The notes: generated by a model from the letters alone, not told the origin. 64,000 bases of DNA from Marilutibacter penaei (GCF_014145395.1 NZ_JACHTE010000008.1:62001-126000), one strand, 5' to 3'; positions 36,373 through 45,464 are shown, counted from the first letter of the stretch. A program made the numbers and translations.

Positions 36373-37682
36373 GCAACGGCATGACTGAATGGTGCGCAGC
36401 GCCCGGCCGGCCCCTTTCGGGCAGCCTGCGCGTGCCGGGCGACAAGTCGGTGTCGCACCGGGCGGTCATGCTGGGTGCGCTCGCGGAAGGCACCACGAGG
36501 GTCCGCGGCTTCCTGGAGGGCGAGGACACCCGTGCCACCGCCCGCGTCTTCCAGGCCATGGGCGTCCGCATCGAGACCCCGAATGCCAGCGAACGCATCA
36601 TCCACGGGGTCGGGCTCCATGGGTTGCGGGCTCCGGTAGCGGAGCTGGACTGCGGCAACGCGGGCACCGGCATGCGATTGCTGGCCGGGGTCCTGGCGGG
36701 GCAGGCATTCGACAGCGTGCTGGTCGGGGACGCTTCGCTCTCGAAGCGGCCGATGCGACGCGTGATCGATCCCCTGTCGGCCATGGGCGCGCGCATCGAC
36801 GCGGAAGCAGGCGGTACACCTCCGCTTAGAATTCATAGCAACAGTGCACTGCAAGGCATTGACTTCAAATCAAACATTGCCAGTGCTCAGGTGAAGTCCG
36901 CCGTGCTGCTGGCCGGGCTGTATGCCGCCGGTGAGACACGGGTCCGCGAGCCCCATCCCACGCGAGACTACACCGAGCGGATGCTGGCGGCCTTCGGCTG
37001 GCCGATCGAGTTCGCGCCCGGCGAGGCCCGGCTCCGCGGCGGTCACGCATTGAGGGCCACTGACGTGGACGTGCCCGCGGATTTCTCATCGGCCGCGTTT
37101 TTCCTGATCGCGGCCAGCGTGGTGCCGGGCTCCGAGTTGCGCCTGGAGGCCGTCGGCATGAACCCACGCCGTACCGGCCTGCTCTCGGCGCTGCGCCTGA
37201 TGGGCGCCGACATCCGCGAGGAGGCCCCGCGCGAACAAGGGGGCGAGCCGGTGGCGGATCTGGTCGTGCGCCACGCGCCGTTGCACGGCATCGAGGTACC
37301 GGAGGTGCTGGTGCCGGACATGATCGACGAGTTCCCGGCGCTGTTCGTCGCGGCTGCGACGGCCCGGGGCCGCACCGTCGTCCGGGGTGCGGCCGAACTG
37401 CGCGTCAAGGAGTCCGACCGTATCGCCACGATGGCCGCGGGTCTTGCGGCACTGGGCGTCGAGATCACCGAGACCCCGGACGGCGCGATCATCGAGGGCG
37501 GCGCGATCCGGGGTGGCCGCGCAGACAGCCACGGCGACCACCGCATCGCGATGAGCCTGGCCGTCGCCGCCCAACGTGCGTCCGACCCGGTCGTCATCGA
37601 CGACGTGGCGAATGTCGCGACCTCGTTCCCCGGTTTCGTCGAGCTCGCGAAGGGGATCGGCATGGGCATCTCCGACGCCTGA
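36369..37682 (+). CDS. aroA: 3-phosphoshikimate 1-carboxyvinyltransferase (EPSP synthase)
   Basis: 437 residues; sixth shikimate-pathway step. LRVPGDKSVSHRAVMLGALA near 19-38 (PEP-binding lysine), LDCGNAGTGMRLLAG near 94-108, SKRPMRRVIDPL, and LRVKESDRIATMA near 344-356, HGDHRIAMSLAVA near 385-397. Residues around 155-178 are encoded by a stretch of AT-rich, locally rare codons (AGA, ATT, CAT, TCA at about 36830-36890), unlike the rest of the gene. The reading frame stays intact. Overlaps hisC by four bases. Confidence 0.96.
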   Translation: MSNGMTEWCAAPGRPLSGSLRVPGDKSVSHRAVMLGALAEGTTRVRGFLEGEDTRATARVFQAMGVRIETPNASERIIHGVGLHGLRAPVAELDCGNAGTGMRLLAGVLAGQAFDSVLVGDASLSKRPMRRVIDPLSAMGARIDAEAGGTPPLRIHSNSALQGIDFKSNIASAQVKSAVLLAGLYAAGETRVREPHPTRDYTERMLAAFGWPIEFAPGEARLRGGHALRATDVDVPADFSSAAFFLIAASVVPGSELRLEAVGMNPRRTGLLSALRLMGADIREEAPREQGGEPVADLVVRHAPLHGIEVPEVLVPDMIDEFPALFVAAATARGRTVVRGAAELRVKESDRIATMAAGLAALGVEITETPDGAIIEGGAIRGGRADSHGDHRIAMSLAVAAQRASDPVVIDDVANVATSFPGFVELAKGIGMGISDA

Positions 37683-37703
37683 GCGCCGACGAGGCAGCCG
37701 TGC

Positions 37704-38393
37704 TCAGCGAAGGAACTCGATCGGAATATTGACCGTCGCCTCGACCGGCTGGCCGTCGCGCATGGCCGGCGCGAAGCGCCACTGGCGCACGCCCGACACG
37801 GCCGCGCGGTCCAGTCGCCGTGAGCCGCTGGTCCGGGCGACTTCAAGGTCGCGCGGACGGCCTTCGCTATCGATGGTGGCCCGTATCAGGACCACGCCGG
37901 TCTCGCCGCGCCTGAAGGCCGAGGAGGGATAGCTTGGCGCGGGTGTTTGCCCGGGGAGCGGGCGAGGCTCGCTGTCCGCGGCGGGCGTCGGCGGCGCGGG
38001 CGGTGCCCCGTCGCTCTCGGCCACCGGATCGGGCAGGTCTGCCTGCGGAGGCGGCGGCGGGGCGGTTTCAACAAGTTCGGGACGATCCGCCTCGTCCTCG
38101 AATGACGCGCGGGGTGCGCCCATGCCGCTGGCGGTGTCGCGGCCCGCCGCCACCGGCGCCGGGAGCGGCGGAGGCCGTTCCGCGCTCGCGACCGGCGGCG
38201 CGGTATCCCCGGGGGCCGTGGCCCGCTCGCGGTCCACCTGCCATGCCCACGCGAAGAGCAAGAGACCAACCGCCAGGCCGCCCAGCATCCACCAGGGCGC
38301 GTCGCGGGTGGGCTTCCATCGGCTCAGGTCGAAGCGGGTGCTGTCGGAGGCAGGCATGGTCCGGTACGCAGGGGTGACACTGCATTCTTGCAT
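37704..38393 (-). CDS. TonB-family energy transducer protein
   Basis: 229 residues from ATG 38393, which has AGGGAG four bases upstream; an ATG at 38357 would be 12 residues shorter. A single membrane helix (about 36-54) is followed by a long Pro/Ala-rich spacer (about 60-150) and a C-terminal TonB domain (about 152-229) with YPSSAFRRGETGVVLIRATI and AVSGVRQWRFAPAMRDGQPV. It would couple the inner-membrane proton motor to outer-membrane receptors. ExbB/ExbD-like genes are 21 kb away; partnership is not established. Convergent with aroA, 21 bases apart. Confidence 0.88.
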   Translation of the reverse strand: MQECSVTPAYRTMPASDSTRFDLSRWKPTRDAPWWMLGGLAVGLLLFAWAWQVDRERATAPGDTAPPVASAERPPPLPAPVAAGRDTASGMGAPRASFEDEADRPELVETAPPPPPQADLPDPVAESDGAPPAPPTPAADSEPRPLPGQTPAPSYPSSAFRRGETGVVLIRATIDSEGRPRDLEVARTSGSRRLDRAAVSGVRQWRFAPAMRDGQPVEATVNIPIEFLR

Positions 38394-38417
38394 GCCACTC
38401 CCTGAAGCGGCGCTTGA

Positions 38418-39779
<1,362 letters not shown>

Positions 39780-39804
39780 CGTCCGGTTTCCGGACGGTCA
39801 CTGG

Positions 39805-39829
39805 AAGGCCCCGCCAGAAGCGGGGCCTT
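39805..39829. terminator. Bidirectional terminator between serS and azoR
   Basis: Inverted repeat AAGGCCCCG / CGGGGCCTT with a seven-base loop, flanked by CTCGTT on the plus strand. It lies between the convergent serS and azoR genes and could stop transcription both ways. Confidence 0.75.
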
Positions 39830-39851
39830 CTCGTTCCCGGGCTTGCCGAGT

Positions 39852-40436
39852 TCAAGCCGCTTTGGCCAGCGCCACGGGACGCGGGATGGCGCGGTGCGCA
39901 TCGGCCAATGCTTCGCTGCGGTGCTGCGGCGAGAACGCCACCCCTTCCGCGCGGACGAACTCGACATCCTCGATGCCGAGGAAGGCGAACACCTGACGCA
40001 GGTAGGGCTCCTGGAAGTCGGTCGGCGCGCCGGTGTGGACGCCGCCCCGGCTACTGGCCACGACGACCTTCTTGCCGCCGGCCAGGCCCACCGCCCCGGA
40101 CTCCGTGTACTTGAACGTCTTGCCCGCGACTGCAATGCGGTCGATCCACGCCTTCAGCGTCGAGGGGATGCTGAAGTTGTACATCGGCGCGCCTATCACG
40201 ATGACGTCAGCGGCCAGGAACTGCGCCAGGACCGTGGCCGCGTCTGCGGCCTCCGCCGCATCGGCCTGGGCGAGCGAGCCGGCGGTCAGGTGCGGCAAGG
40301 GATTTGCGTCGAGGTCGCGGTACTCGACCTGGACCTGCGGAAAACTGTCGCGCCAGCGGGCGGTGATCGCCGCGGACAGTTCGCGGGTAACGGAATTCGC
40401 GCCCAGGGCGCTGGAGTCGATGTGCAGGAGCTTCAT
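39852..40436 (-). CDS. azoR: FMN-dependent NADH-azoreductase
   Basis: 194 residues, flavodoxin-like. [23 protein letters not shown] at the start binds FMN phosphate; [22 protein letters not shown] near 94-115 and SSRGGVHTG near 141-149 are hallmark AzoR segments. Reduces azo compounds and quinones using NADH; probably a quinone-stress enzyme. Divergent from a LysR-type regulator across an AT-rich 118-base region, suggesting control by that regulator. Confidence 0.93.
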   Translation of the reverse strand: MKLLHIDSSALGANSVTRELSAAITARWRDSFPQVQVEYRDLDANPLPHLTAGSLAQADAAEAADAATVLAQFLAADVIVIGAPMYNFSIPSTLKAWIDRIAVAGKTFKYTESGAVGLAGGKKVVVASSRGGVHTGAPTDFQEPYLRQVFAFLGIEDVEFVRAEGVAFSPQHRSEALADAHRAIPRPVALAKAA

Positions 40437-40505
40437 GGCGGGCCTCGTCGGGGCTTGGGCGGCATCGCCGCGGTGAGGCCAATCTAGGGTGTTGCGTTCG
40501 TGGGA

Positions 40506-40522
40506 TAAATATAGCTAAATAT
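40506..40522. promoter_or_regulatory. AT-rich dyad in azoR-LysR intergenic region
   Basis: TAAATATAGCTAAATAT sits in an otherwise GC-rich region between divergent azoR and the LysR gene. It has a TAGCTA core with imperfect flanking symmetry centred at 40514/40515. Plausible LysR operator and overlapping -10 boxes; no experimental or family match is claimed. Confidence 0.45.
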
Positions 40523-40554
40523 CACGCATCGTTCCATAAACGGAATTGTCTGCC

Positions 40555-41538
40555 ATGTACGACCTCAACGACCTCTACTACTTCGCCATGGTGGTCGAGC
40601 ACTCCGGGTTCGCTGCCGCGGAGCGGGCATTGGGCATCCCGAAATCGCGGCTGAGCCGGCGCATCAGCCAGCTGGAGAGCGATCTCGGTGTCCGCCTGCT
40701 GCAGCGATCGACACGCCGCTTCTCGGTGACGGACGTGGGCCAGAGCGTGTATCGCCATGCGCAGGCCATGCTGGAGGAGGCGCAGGCGGCGCGTGAAGTC
40801 GTGGACAGGCTGAGTGCGGAACCGCGCGGGCTGGTGCGGGTCAGCGTGCCGGTGGGCGTCGCCCAGCAGCAGATGCCGAAGCTGTTGCCCGAGTTCCTCG
40901 CCCTGCATCCGCAGGTCAACGTGCAACTGCATGTCAGCAACCGTCGGGTCGACGTCATCAACGAAGGATTCGATGTCGCGCTGCGCGTCCGTTCCAAGCT
41001 CGACGACGACGGCAGCCTGGTGATGCGCAGCTTCGGACCGGTACAGGAACTGCTGGTGGCCAGTCCGGATTACCTGCGCAAGCGAGGACGCCCCGGGTCG
41101 CCCGACGACCTGGCCGAACACGTCACGCTGAGCATGAACGAGGACGAGTCGCGCCAACGCTGGGAATTGCATGGTCCGGCGGGCGAGGTGCGGCGGGTGG
41201 AGCTGAAGCCGCGGGTTGCGGGCTTCGATTTCCCGATGCTCATGGCACTGGCCAAGCAGGGGGTGGGCATCACCATGCTGCCGGAAACGATCTGCTCCGA
41301 CGCGGTGCGGCGCGGGGAGCTGGAAGTGGTGCTCCCGGACTGGCGACTGCCGCAGGGCATCTTCCATGCGGTGTTCGCGTCACGGCGCGGCATGTTGCCC
41401 GCGGTGCGGCAGTTCATCGATTTCCTGGCAGAGAAAGCGCCTGCGCTGGTGGAGTCGGACCGGCTGCAATGCGCCGACATCAAGGGCCGCCCCTGCAGCG
41501 CGGAAGAGGCGGCCCGGATGACTGGACAGGCTTACTGA
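40555..41538 (+). CDS. LysR-family transcriptional regulator
   Basis: 327 residues from ATG 40555. N-terminal winged helix-turn-helix (about 1-60: DLYYFAMVVEHSGFAAAERALGIPKSRLSRRISQLE), then the periplasmic-binding-like effector domain (about 90-295), with the usual VRVSVPVGVAQQQMPKLLPEF start. Adjacent divergent azoR is the obvious target. The C-terminal RLQCADIKGRPCSAEEAAR tail extends beyond the usual effector fold. The gene ends inside the converging DUF2884 gene by seven bases. Confidence 0.92.
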   Translation: MYDLNDLYYFAMVVEHSGFAAAERALGIPKSRLSRRISQLESDLGVRLLQRSTRRFSVTDVGQSVYRHAQAMLEEAQAAREVVDRLSAEPRGLVRVSVPVGVAQQQMPKLLPEFLALHPQVNVQLHVSNRRVDVINEGFDVALRVRSKLDDDGSLVMRSFGPVQELLVASPDYLRKRGRPGSPDDLAEHVTLSMNEDESRQRWELHGPAGEVRRVELKPRVAGFDFPMLMALAKQGVGITMLPETICSDAVRRGELEVVLPDWRLPQGIFHAVFASRRGMLPAVRQFIDFLAEKAPALVESDRLQCADIKGRPCSAEEAARMTGQAY

Positions 41539-42206
41539 GCGGGGGCTGCCTCGGCCTCGGCGGCCTCGTTGGTGGGCGACGCGGTGGGCGCTTCCGCTAC
41601 CGCTTCGTCCATGCAGTCGTCGATGTCGTGGCCATCCATGTCCGCATAGGGTGCGAATTCGGGCAGCTGTTCGACGAGCGCCTTCTGGGTCTCCAGCAGC
41701 GGCGGCAATTGGCTGCAGAGGCGTCCGACCGCGGCACGGATCTTCGGTTCGATCTCGGCCTCGATGCGCTTGCCGATGTCGTCGCCGTTCTCGCCGCTGA
41801 AGATCGCAGCGATCGCAGTGCCGACGGCGTCCGTCGCCACGCTGGCACTGTGCATCCCGATCTCCGCACCCGCGGCCGCCACCCCGGCGATGCGCTGGCG
41901 GTACTCGAGCAGCAGGGCCCGCTGTGCTTCGTCGATGGCAACCGCGGTATCGCCGATGTACAGATCGCCAGCCGGGGTGATCCGCGCCTTCGGGGCGTTG
42001 GGGTCGTCGCTGTCCAGGCCCATGTCTTCGGTGGCCATTTCCTCGCGGACCTTGTCGCGCACCTCTGCCATCTTCTCGCGCAGTTGCATCGAGGCCTGGC
42101 GGGTGCCTTCAGCCGCCGAATGGGCCGGGTTGGCGTCGCGGCTGCAGGCCGCCATCAGCGGCAGGCAGCAGAGCAGGGCAAGGACAATCCTGTGGGCGTG
42201 CTTCAT
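41532..42206 (-). CDS. DUF2884 (YggN-like) lipoprotein, copy B
   Basis: 224 residues from ATG 42206 with AGGAG upstream. Signal sequence MKHAHRIVLALLCCLPLMAAC, a lipobox-like LMAAC at about 17-21, suggests a lipoprotein. Central domain with ARITPAGDLYIGDTAVAIDEAQRALLLEYRQRI near 74-106 and IEAEIEPKIRAAVGRLCSQLPPL near 148-170. Ends in an Ala/Glu-rich tail. Paralogue of the next gene upstream (same order of motifs: ITPxGDxxI, LLxYRxxI, AVxxLCxxLP). Function unknown. Last gene of the YtrA/ABC operon. Confidence 0.82.
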   Translation of the reverse strand: MKHAHRIVLALLCCLPLMAACSRDANPAHSAAEGTRQASMQLREKMAEVRDKVREEMATEDMGLDSDDPNAPKARITPAGDLYIGDTAVAIDEAQRALLLEYRQRIAGVAAAGAEIGMHSASVATDAVGTAIAAIFSGENGDDIGKRIEAEIEPKIRAAVGRLCSQLPPLLETQKALVEQLPEFAPYADMDGHDIDDCMDEAVAEAPTASPTNEAAEAEAAPAQ

Positions 42207-42219
42207 GGACGATCTCCTG

Positions 42220-42858
42220 TCAGCGTGCGGCGAAGGCATCGTGCGCGCCGCGGTGGCACGCGTCGATGTCATCGGCGTCGAGGGTGGCGTAGGGCTGGAA
42301 GGCAGGCAGGCTCAGGGCGAGCGCCTGTTGCGATGCCATGACGGCGGGCAGCTTGTCACAGAGCGCGGCCACGGCAGGCTCGACGTCTTCGCGCACGGCC
42401 TTCTCTATCCGGCGTTCCAGGCGGCCACTCATCGCGTTGAAGAGCAATGCCGCCATCGAGGTATCGACGGCTTCCAGTGCCACGCGCGCACTGCGCTCGC
42501 CGATGTCGATACCCGCCATGCCGATCTCGATCACCTGGTCGCGGTAGGCCAGCAACGCATTGCGTTGTGAGGGGTCGATGGCGACTTCCTCGCCATCGAT
42601 CCGGAAGTCGCCTTGCGGGGTGATCTCGGCAGGCGGCACGTCGGCGCTTCCTGCGTGACGATCGCCGAAGCGCAGGCTTTCGTCGACGCGGAGGTTGTCC
42701 GTCTTCAGTGCCTGGCGGGCCTGGTCGAGTTCAACGCGGACTTCCGCGCGGGCTTCGTCGAGCTCGCTGGCAAGCCGGGGGTCGGTTCCGGCCGCCTGCG
42801 CCGGCAGGACCGGCAGCAGGCAGAGCAGCAGGGGGAGGGCATGGGTCTGCATCTTCAT
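42220..42858 (-). CDS. DUF2884 (YggN-like) exported protein, copy A
   Basis: 212 residues. A cleavable signal peptide (about 1-22, ending PAQAAG) has no lipobox cysteine, in contrast to copy B. Shared motifs are AEITPQGDFRIDGEEVAIDPSQRNALLAYRDQVI near 77-110 and VEPAVAALCDKLPAV near 161-175. The N-terminal part contains a coiled-coil-like ASELDEARAEVRVELDQAR. Thirteen bases separate its stop from copy B, and thirteen separate it from the permease, so all are likely cotranscribed. Function unknown. Confidence 0.82.
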   Translation of the reverse strand: MKMQTHALPLLLCLLPVLPAQAAGTDPRLASELDEARAEVRVELDQARQALKTDNLRVDESLRFGDRHAGSADVPPAEITPQGDFRIDGEEVAIDPSQRNALLAYRDQVIEIGMAGIDIGERSARVALEAVDTSMAALLFNAMSGRLERRIEKAVREDVEPAVAALCDKLPAVMASQQALALSLPAFQPYATLDADDIDACHRGAHDAFAAR

Positions 42859-42871
42859 GTCGATTCCTCGA

Positions 42872-43921
42872 TCAACCTTCGTCGCGCCAGCGGCGCAGGC
42901 GGATGGCGACGAAGATCATCGCGGCGCCCGCGACCGCACCGATCCACAGTTCGGGCATCGACAAGCTATTCAGCATCGCTATCGGTGATGCTTCCCGCAG
43001 CACGGCCTCAACACCATCGTGATTTTGCAACATGTGGTCGGCATCGCCGCGGTAGGGCAGATGAGCTCCCGGGACAGTTCCCAGAAGCAGGCGGCCGACA
43101 ACATTTGCCCAGAACCAGCCACTTTGCATGTCGAAGAGCTCCATCACGTCGAACCAAGCGACGAAGATGCCGGCGAACAGCGGGACCATGATTGCCCAGA
43201 GGAACGGCTTGCTGCGTGCCCAGGCCGAGCAGAGCATCAGCCAGCCGACGGTGGGCAGTGCCCACAAGGCATAAACCGGGATCCAGCTAAGGTGACCGAG
43301 CACCAGGGTGCCTAGATGCGCGGGCCCCCACAGAAGGGTGAACGGGTTGCCACCATAGATGGCGATAACGACACTCACCATGACGAGGAAGCCGATCATC
43401 GTGGCAATCGCAACCAGTCCGGCGATGATCGGAGCGATCAGAACTGCGCTGGCGAGTTTCGACAGTACGGTTTCGGTGTCCGACACCGGCAACGACTTCC
43501 AGAACAGAACGCTTCGATCCTTGCGTTCGTCGTAGAGCGAGCCAAGGCAATAGAAAAAGACAACGAACATCAAGACGACATAGGGCAAGACACTATTCGT
43601 CAGCAGCAGTATGTCAGCCCCCGTTCGGAGATCCTCTGGCTTGAGTTGTCCTGTCAGGAGTGCAATGTCAAGACCGTTAATTGTTACACCATCGACTTGA
43701 AGCTCTCCTGCCGCGGCTGCCTTATGGCCAAGAATCAAGAGGACCACGATGCCCATCAGCGTCAGCAGCAGCGAGATGCCGCCGGCGATGATCGGGGCCC
43801 AGAAGAAGCCGCCGCGGTGCTCCCAGAACTCCCGCTTGAGCAGCAGCTTGAACGTATGGGTCGGGTGCGGCGCCGCCATCGCGTTGCGGGGCGCCTGCGG
43901 GGTGTCTGCAATGGCGTTCAT
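42872..43921 (-). CDS. ABC-2 type transporter permease
   Basis: 349 residues. Six predicted membrane helices (about 42-66, 112-131, 156-188, 200-230, 238-262, 325-343). Starts after a short polar N-terminus with FKLLLKREFWEHRGGFFWAP, typical of ABC-2 permeases. Pairs with the ATPase immediately upstream (four-base ATGA overlap). Substrate unknown; YtrA-linked exporters are often tied to envelope stress. The codons for the central and C-terminal parts (about 42960-43740) are noticeably less GC-rich than the flanks, so the gene looks mosaic. Confidence 0.88.
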   Translation of the reverse strand: MNAIADTPQAPRNAMAAPHPTHTFKLLLKREFWEHRGGFFWAPIIAGGISLLLTLMGIVVLLILGHKAAAAGELQVDGVTINGLDIALLTGQLKPEDLRTGADILLLTNSVLPYVVLMFVVFFYCLGSLYDERKDRSVLFWKSLPVSDTETVLSKLASAVLIAPIIAGLVAIATMIGFLVMVSVVIAIYGGNPFTLLWGPAHLGTLVLGHLSWIPVYALWALPTVGWLMLCSAWARSKPFLWAIMVPLFAGIFVAWFDVMELFDMQSGWFWANVVGRLLLGTVPGAHLPYRGDADHMLQNHDGVEAVLREASPIAMLNSLSMPELWIGAVAGAAMIFVAIRLRRWRDEG

Positions 43922-44778
43922 GCGTAGGTTCCCTTCATGGTGGCGACGAACAGGTCGGCCAGGCCCGGGGTACGGGTCTCGCCAATGGCGGCCAGGCGTT
44001 CGGCCGGCACGCCGTCGTAGAGCATCACGGTCTTGCCGAAGGGCAGGGCGCGCTCGTCGATGGGCTGCAGGCCGCGTGCTTCCTCGGCGCGCTGGGCATC
44101 GACGAACACCTCGATGAAGCGCTCGCCGAGCGTGTCCATCGGCGTGTCCAGCACGACCTTGCCGTCACGGATGAACATCACGTCGGTCAGGATGTGCTCG
44201 ATCTCCTCGACCTGGTGCGTGGTCACGAGGATCGTCTTCTGCTCGTCGAAATAGTCTTCCAGCAGGCGCTGGTAGAATTGCTTGCGGTACAGGATGTCGA
44301 GGCCGAGCGTCGGCTCGTCGAGCACCAGCAGGCGGGCGTCGATGGCCATGACCAGGGCCAGGTGCAGCTGCACGATCATGCCCTTGGACATCTCGCGGAC
44401 GCGCATGTTCGGCTTCAGCTGGGTGCCTTTCAGGAAGCGCTCGCAGCGGGCCTTGTCGAAACGCGGATGCACGCCGGAGACGAACTCGATCGCTTCCTTG
44501 ACCTTCATCCAGCGCGGCAGCACGGCCACGTCGGCAATGAAGCAGACGTCGCGCATCAGTTCGTCGCGCTGGGTGCGCGGGTCGAGGCCCAGCACGTTCA
44601 ACTGGCCATCGAACGGGATCAGGCCGAGCATGGCCTTGAGGGCGGTGGTCTTGCCCGCGCCATTCGGTCCGATCAGGCCGACGATGCGACCGGCAGGGAT
44701 CTCGAACGCGGCATCGTCGAGGGCGACCTTGTTCTTGTAGGCCTTGCGCAGGCCCTTCGCGGATACCAGGGCGCTCAC
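43918..44778 (-). CDS. ABC transporter ATP-binding protein
   Basis: 286 residues from GTG 44778, with GGAGG six bases upstream. Walker A GPNGAGKTTALKAM near 37-50; the signature region is REMSKGMIVQLHLALVMA instead of the usual LSGGQ; Walker B is LLVLDEPTLGLD near 153-164; the switch is VTTHQVEEIEH. The C-terminus has a regulatory-like extension (about 220-286). Partner of the ABC-2 permease downstream. The start codon overlaps the GntR stop (TGA) by four bases. Confidence 0.93.
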   Translation of the reverse strand: MSALVSAKGLRKAYKNKVALDDAAFEIPAGRIVGLIGPNGAGKTTALKAMLGLIPFDGQLNVLGLDPRTQRDELMRDVCFIADVAVLPRWMKVKEAIEFVSGVHPRFDKARCERFLKGTQLKPNMRVREMSKGMIVQLHLALVMAIDARLLVLDEPTLGLDILYRKQFYQRLLEDYFDEQKTILVTTHQVEEIEHILTDVMFIRDGKVVLDTPMDTLGERFIEVFVDAQRAEEARGLQPIDERALPFGKTVMLYDGVPAERLAAIGETRTPGLADLFVATMKGTYA

Positions 44779-45149
44779 TGTGCACCTCCACGGCCATCGC
44801 CGGCCGGCAGCAGGTCCTGCGCGCTCAGCCCCAGTCGCGTGATGCGTTCGAGCACGGCGGGCCATTCCTCCTTGAGGAAGCGTTCGCGCTCGTTCACGAG
44901 CAGTTTCCGTGCGGCTTCTTCGGTGACGTACATTCCAAGTCCCCTGCGTTTTTCGATGAGGGATTCGTCCGCGAGCTCCTGGTAGGCGCGCGAGACGGTG
45001 ATGGGATTGACCTGGTACTCGGCCGCCACCTGGCGCACCGAGGGCAGGGCATCGCCGGGCTTCAGGTCGCCGTCGAGCATCATTGCGATGACGCGCTCCT
45101 TCAGCTGTCGATAGATGGGAGCGCCGTCGCTCCATTGGATGGCGGTCAT
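44775..45149 (-). CDS. YtrA-type GntR-family transcriptional regulator
   Basis: 124 residues. N-terminal GntR winged helix (about 1-75): PIYRQLKERVIAMMLDGDLKPGD, PSVRQVAAEYQVNPITVSRAYQEL, IEKRRGLGMYVTE. The C-terminal domain is only about 45 residues of helix, the hallmark of the YtrA subfamily, which usually represses linked ABC transporter genes. It starts two bases after the small ORF ends, with no strong Shine-Dalgarno, so translation is probably coupled. A GGTG-N16-CACC dyad upstream of the operon is its likely binding site. Confidence 0.92.
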   Translation of the reverse strand: MTAIQWSDGAPIYRQLKERVIAMMLDGDLKPGDALPSVRQVAAEYQVNPITVSRAYQELADESLIEKRRGLGMYVTEEAARKLLVNERERFLKEEWPAVLERITRLGLSAQDLLPAGDGRGGAQ

Positions 45150-45151
45150 GT

Positions 45152-45397
45152 TCAACCCCGCGGAGAGAAAGAGAAGTAGGGCATCACCAGCGAATGGCGC
45201 TGGTGGGTACGCCCCGGCGAGGCCGCCGGTGGCTGGGTCTTCGCACCGGCTGCCGCCGCACCGACCGGGATCCCGGCGACATGCGTCGTCGCAGGGAAGG
45301 CAGTGGGGGATGGCGACGTGCCCACCATCAGGACCAGTCCCGCCAGGGCGGCGCTGATGGCAAAGGCATTGAGACTGTTCTGGAGCTTGCGGTTCAT
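45152..45397 (-). CDS. Small membrane or exported protein at the head of the YtrA operon
   Basis: 81 residues from ATG 45397 (AGGACGG upstream). One N-terminal hydrophobic segment (about 9-27: LNAFAISAALAGLVLMVG) followed by an Ala/Pro/Thr-rich stretch and a basic end (RTHQRHSLVMPYFSFSPRG). No family recognised. It is the first gene behind the operon promoter and abuts the GntR regulator, so it probably belongs to the same regulated unit. It could be a signal-anchored sensor or small accessory protein; function unknown. Confidence 0.65.
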   Translation of the reverse strand: MNRKLQNSLNAFAISAALAGLVLMVGTSPSPTAFPATTHVAGIPVGAAAAGAKTQPPAASPGRTHQRHSLVMPYFSFSPRG

Positions 45398-45423
45398 GGG
45401 TCCGTCCTGCTCGGTGGTCAATC

Positions 45424-45447
45424 GGTGTTGTATGCAACTATAACACC
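45424..45447. promoter_or_regulatory. Candidate YtrA operator (GGTGTT-N12-AACACC)
   Basis: Perfect inverted repeat GGTGTT at 45424-45429 and AACACC at 45442-45447, equivalent to GGTG-N16-CACC. It overlaps the -10 of the operon promoter, fitting autorepression by the YtrA-type GntR protein. As recalled from work on Xanthomonas citri YtrA, the same GGTG-N16-CACC architecture is its operator; this memory is unverified here. Confidence 0.75.
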
Positions 45448-45464
45448 TAAACACAGCCATGCAA
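45437..45464 (-). promoter_or_regulatory. Promoter of the YtrA/ABC operon
   Basis: On the minus strand, -35-like TTGCAT (45459-45464), 16-base spacer, and -10 TATAGT (45437-45442), 40 bases upstream of the small ORF start. The operator dyad covers the -10 and the start-site region. Confidence 0.6.
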
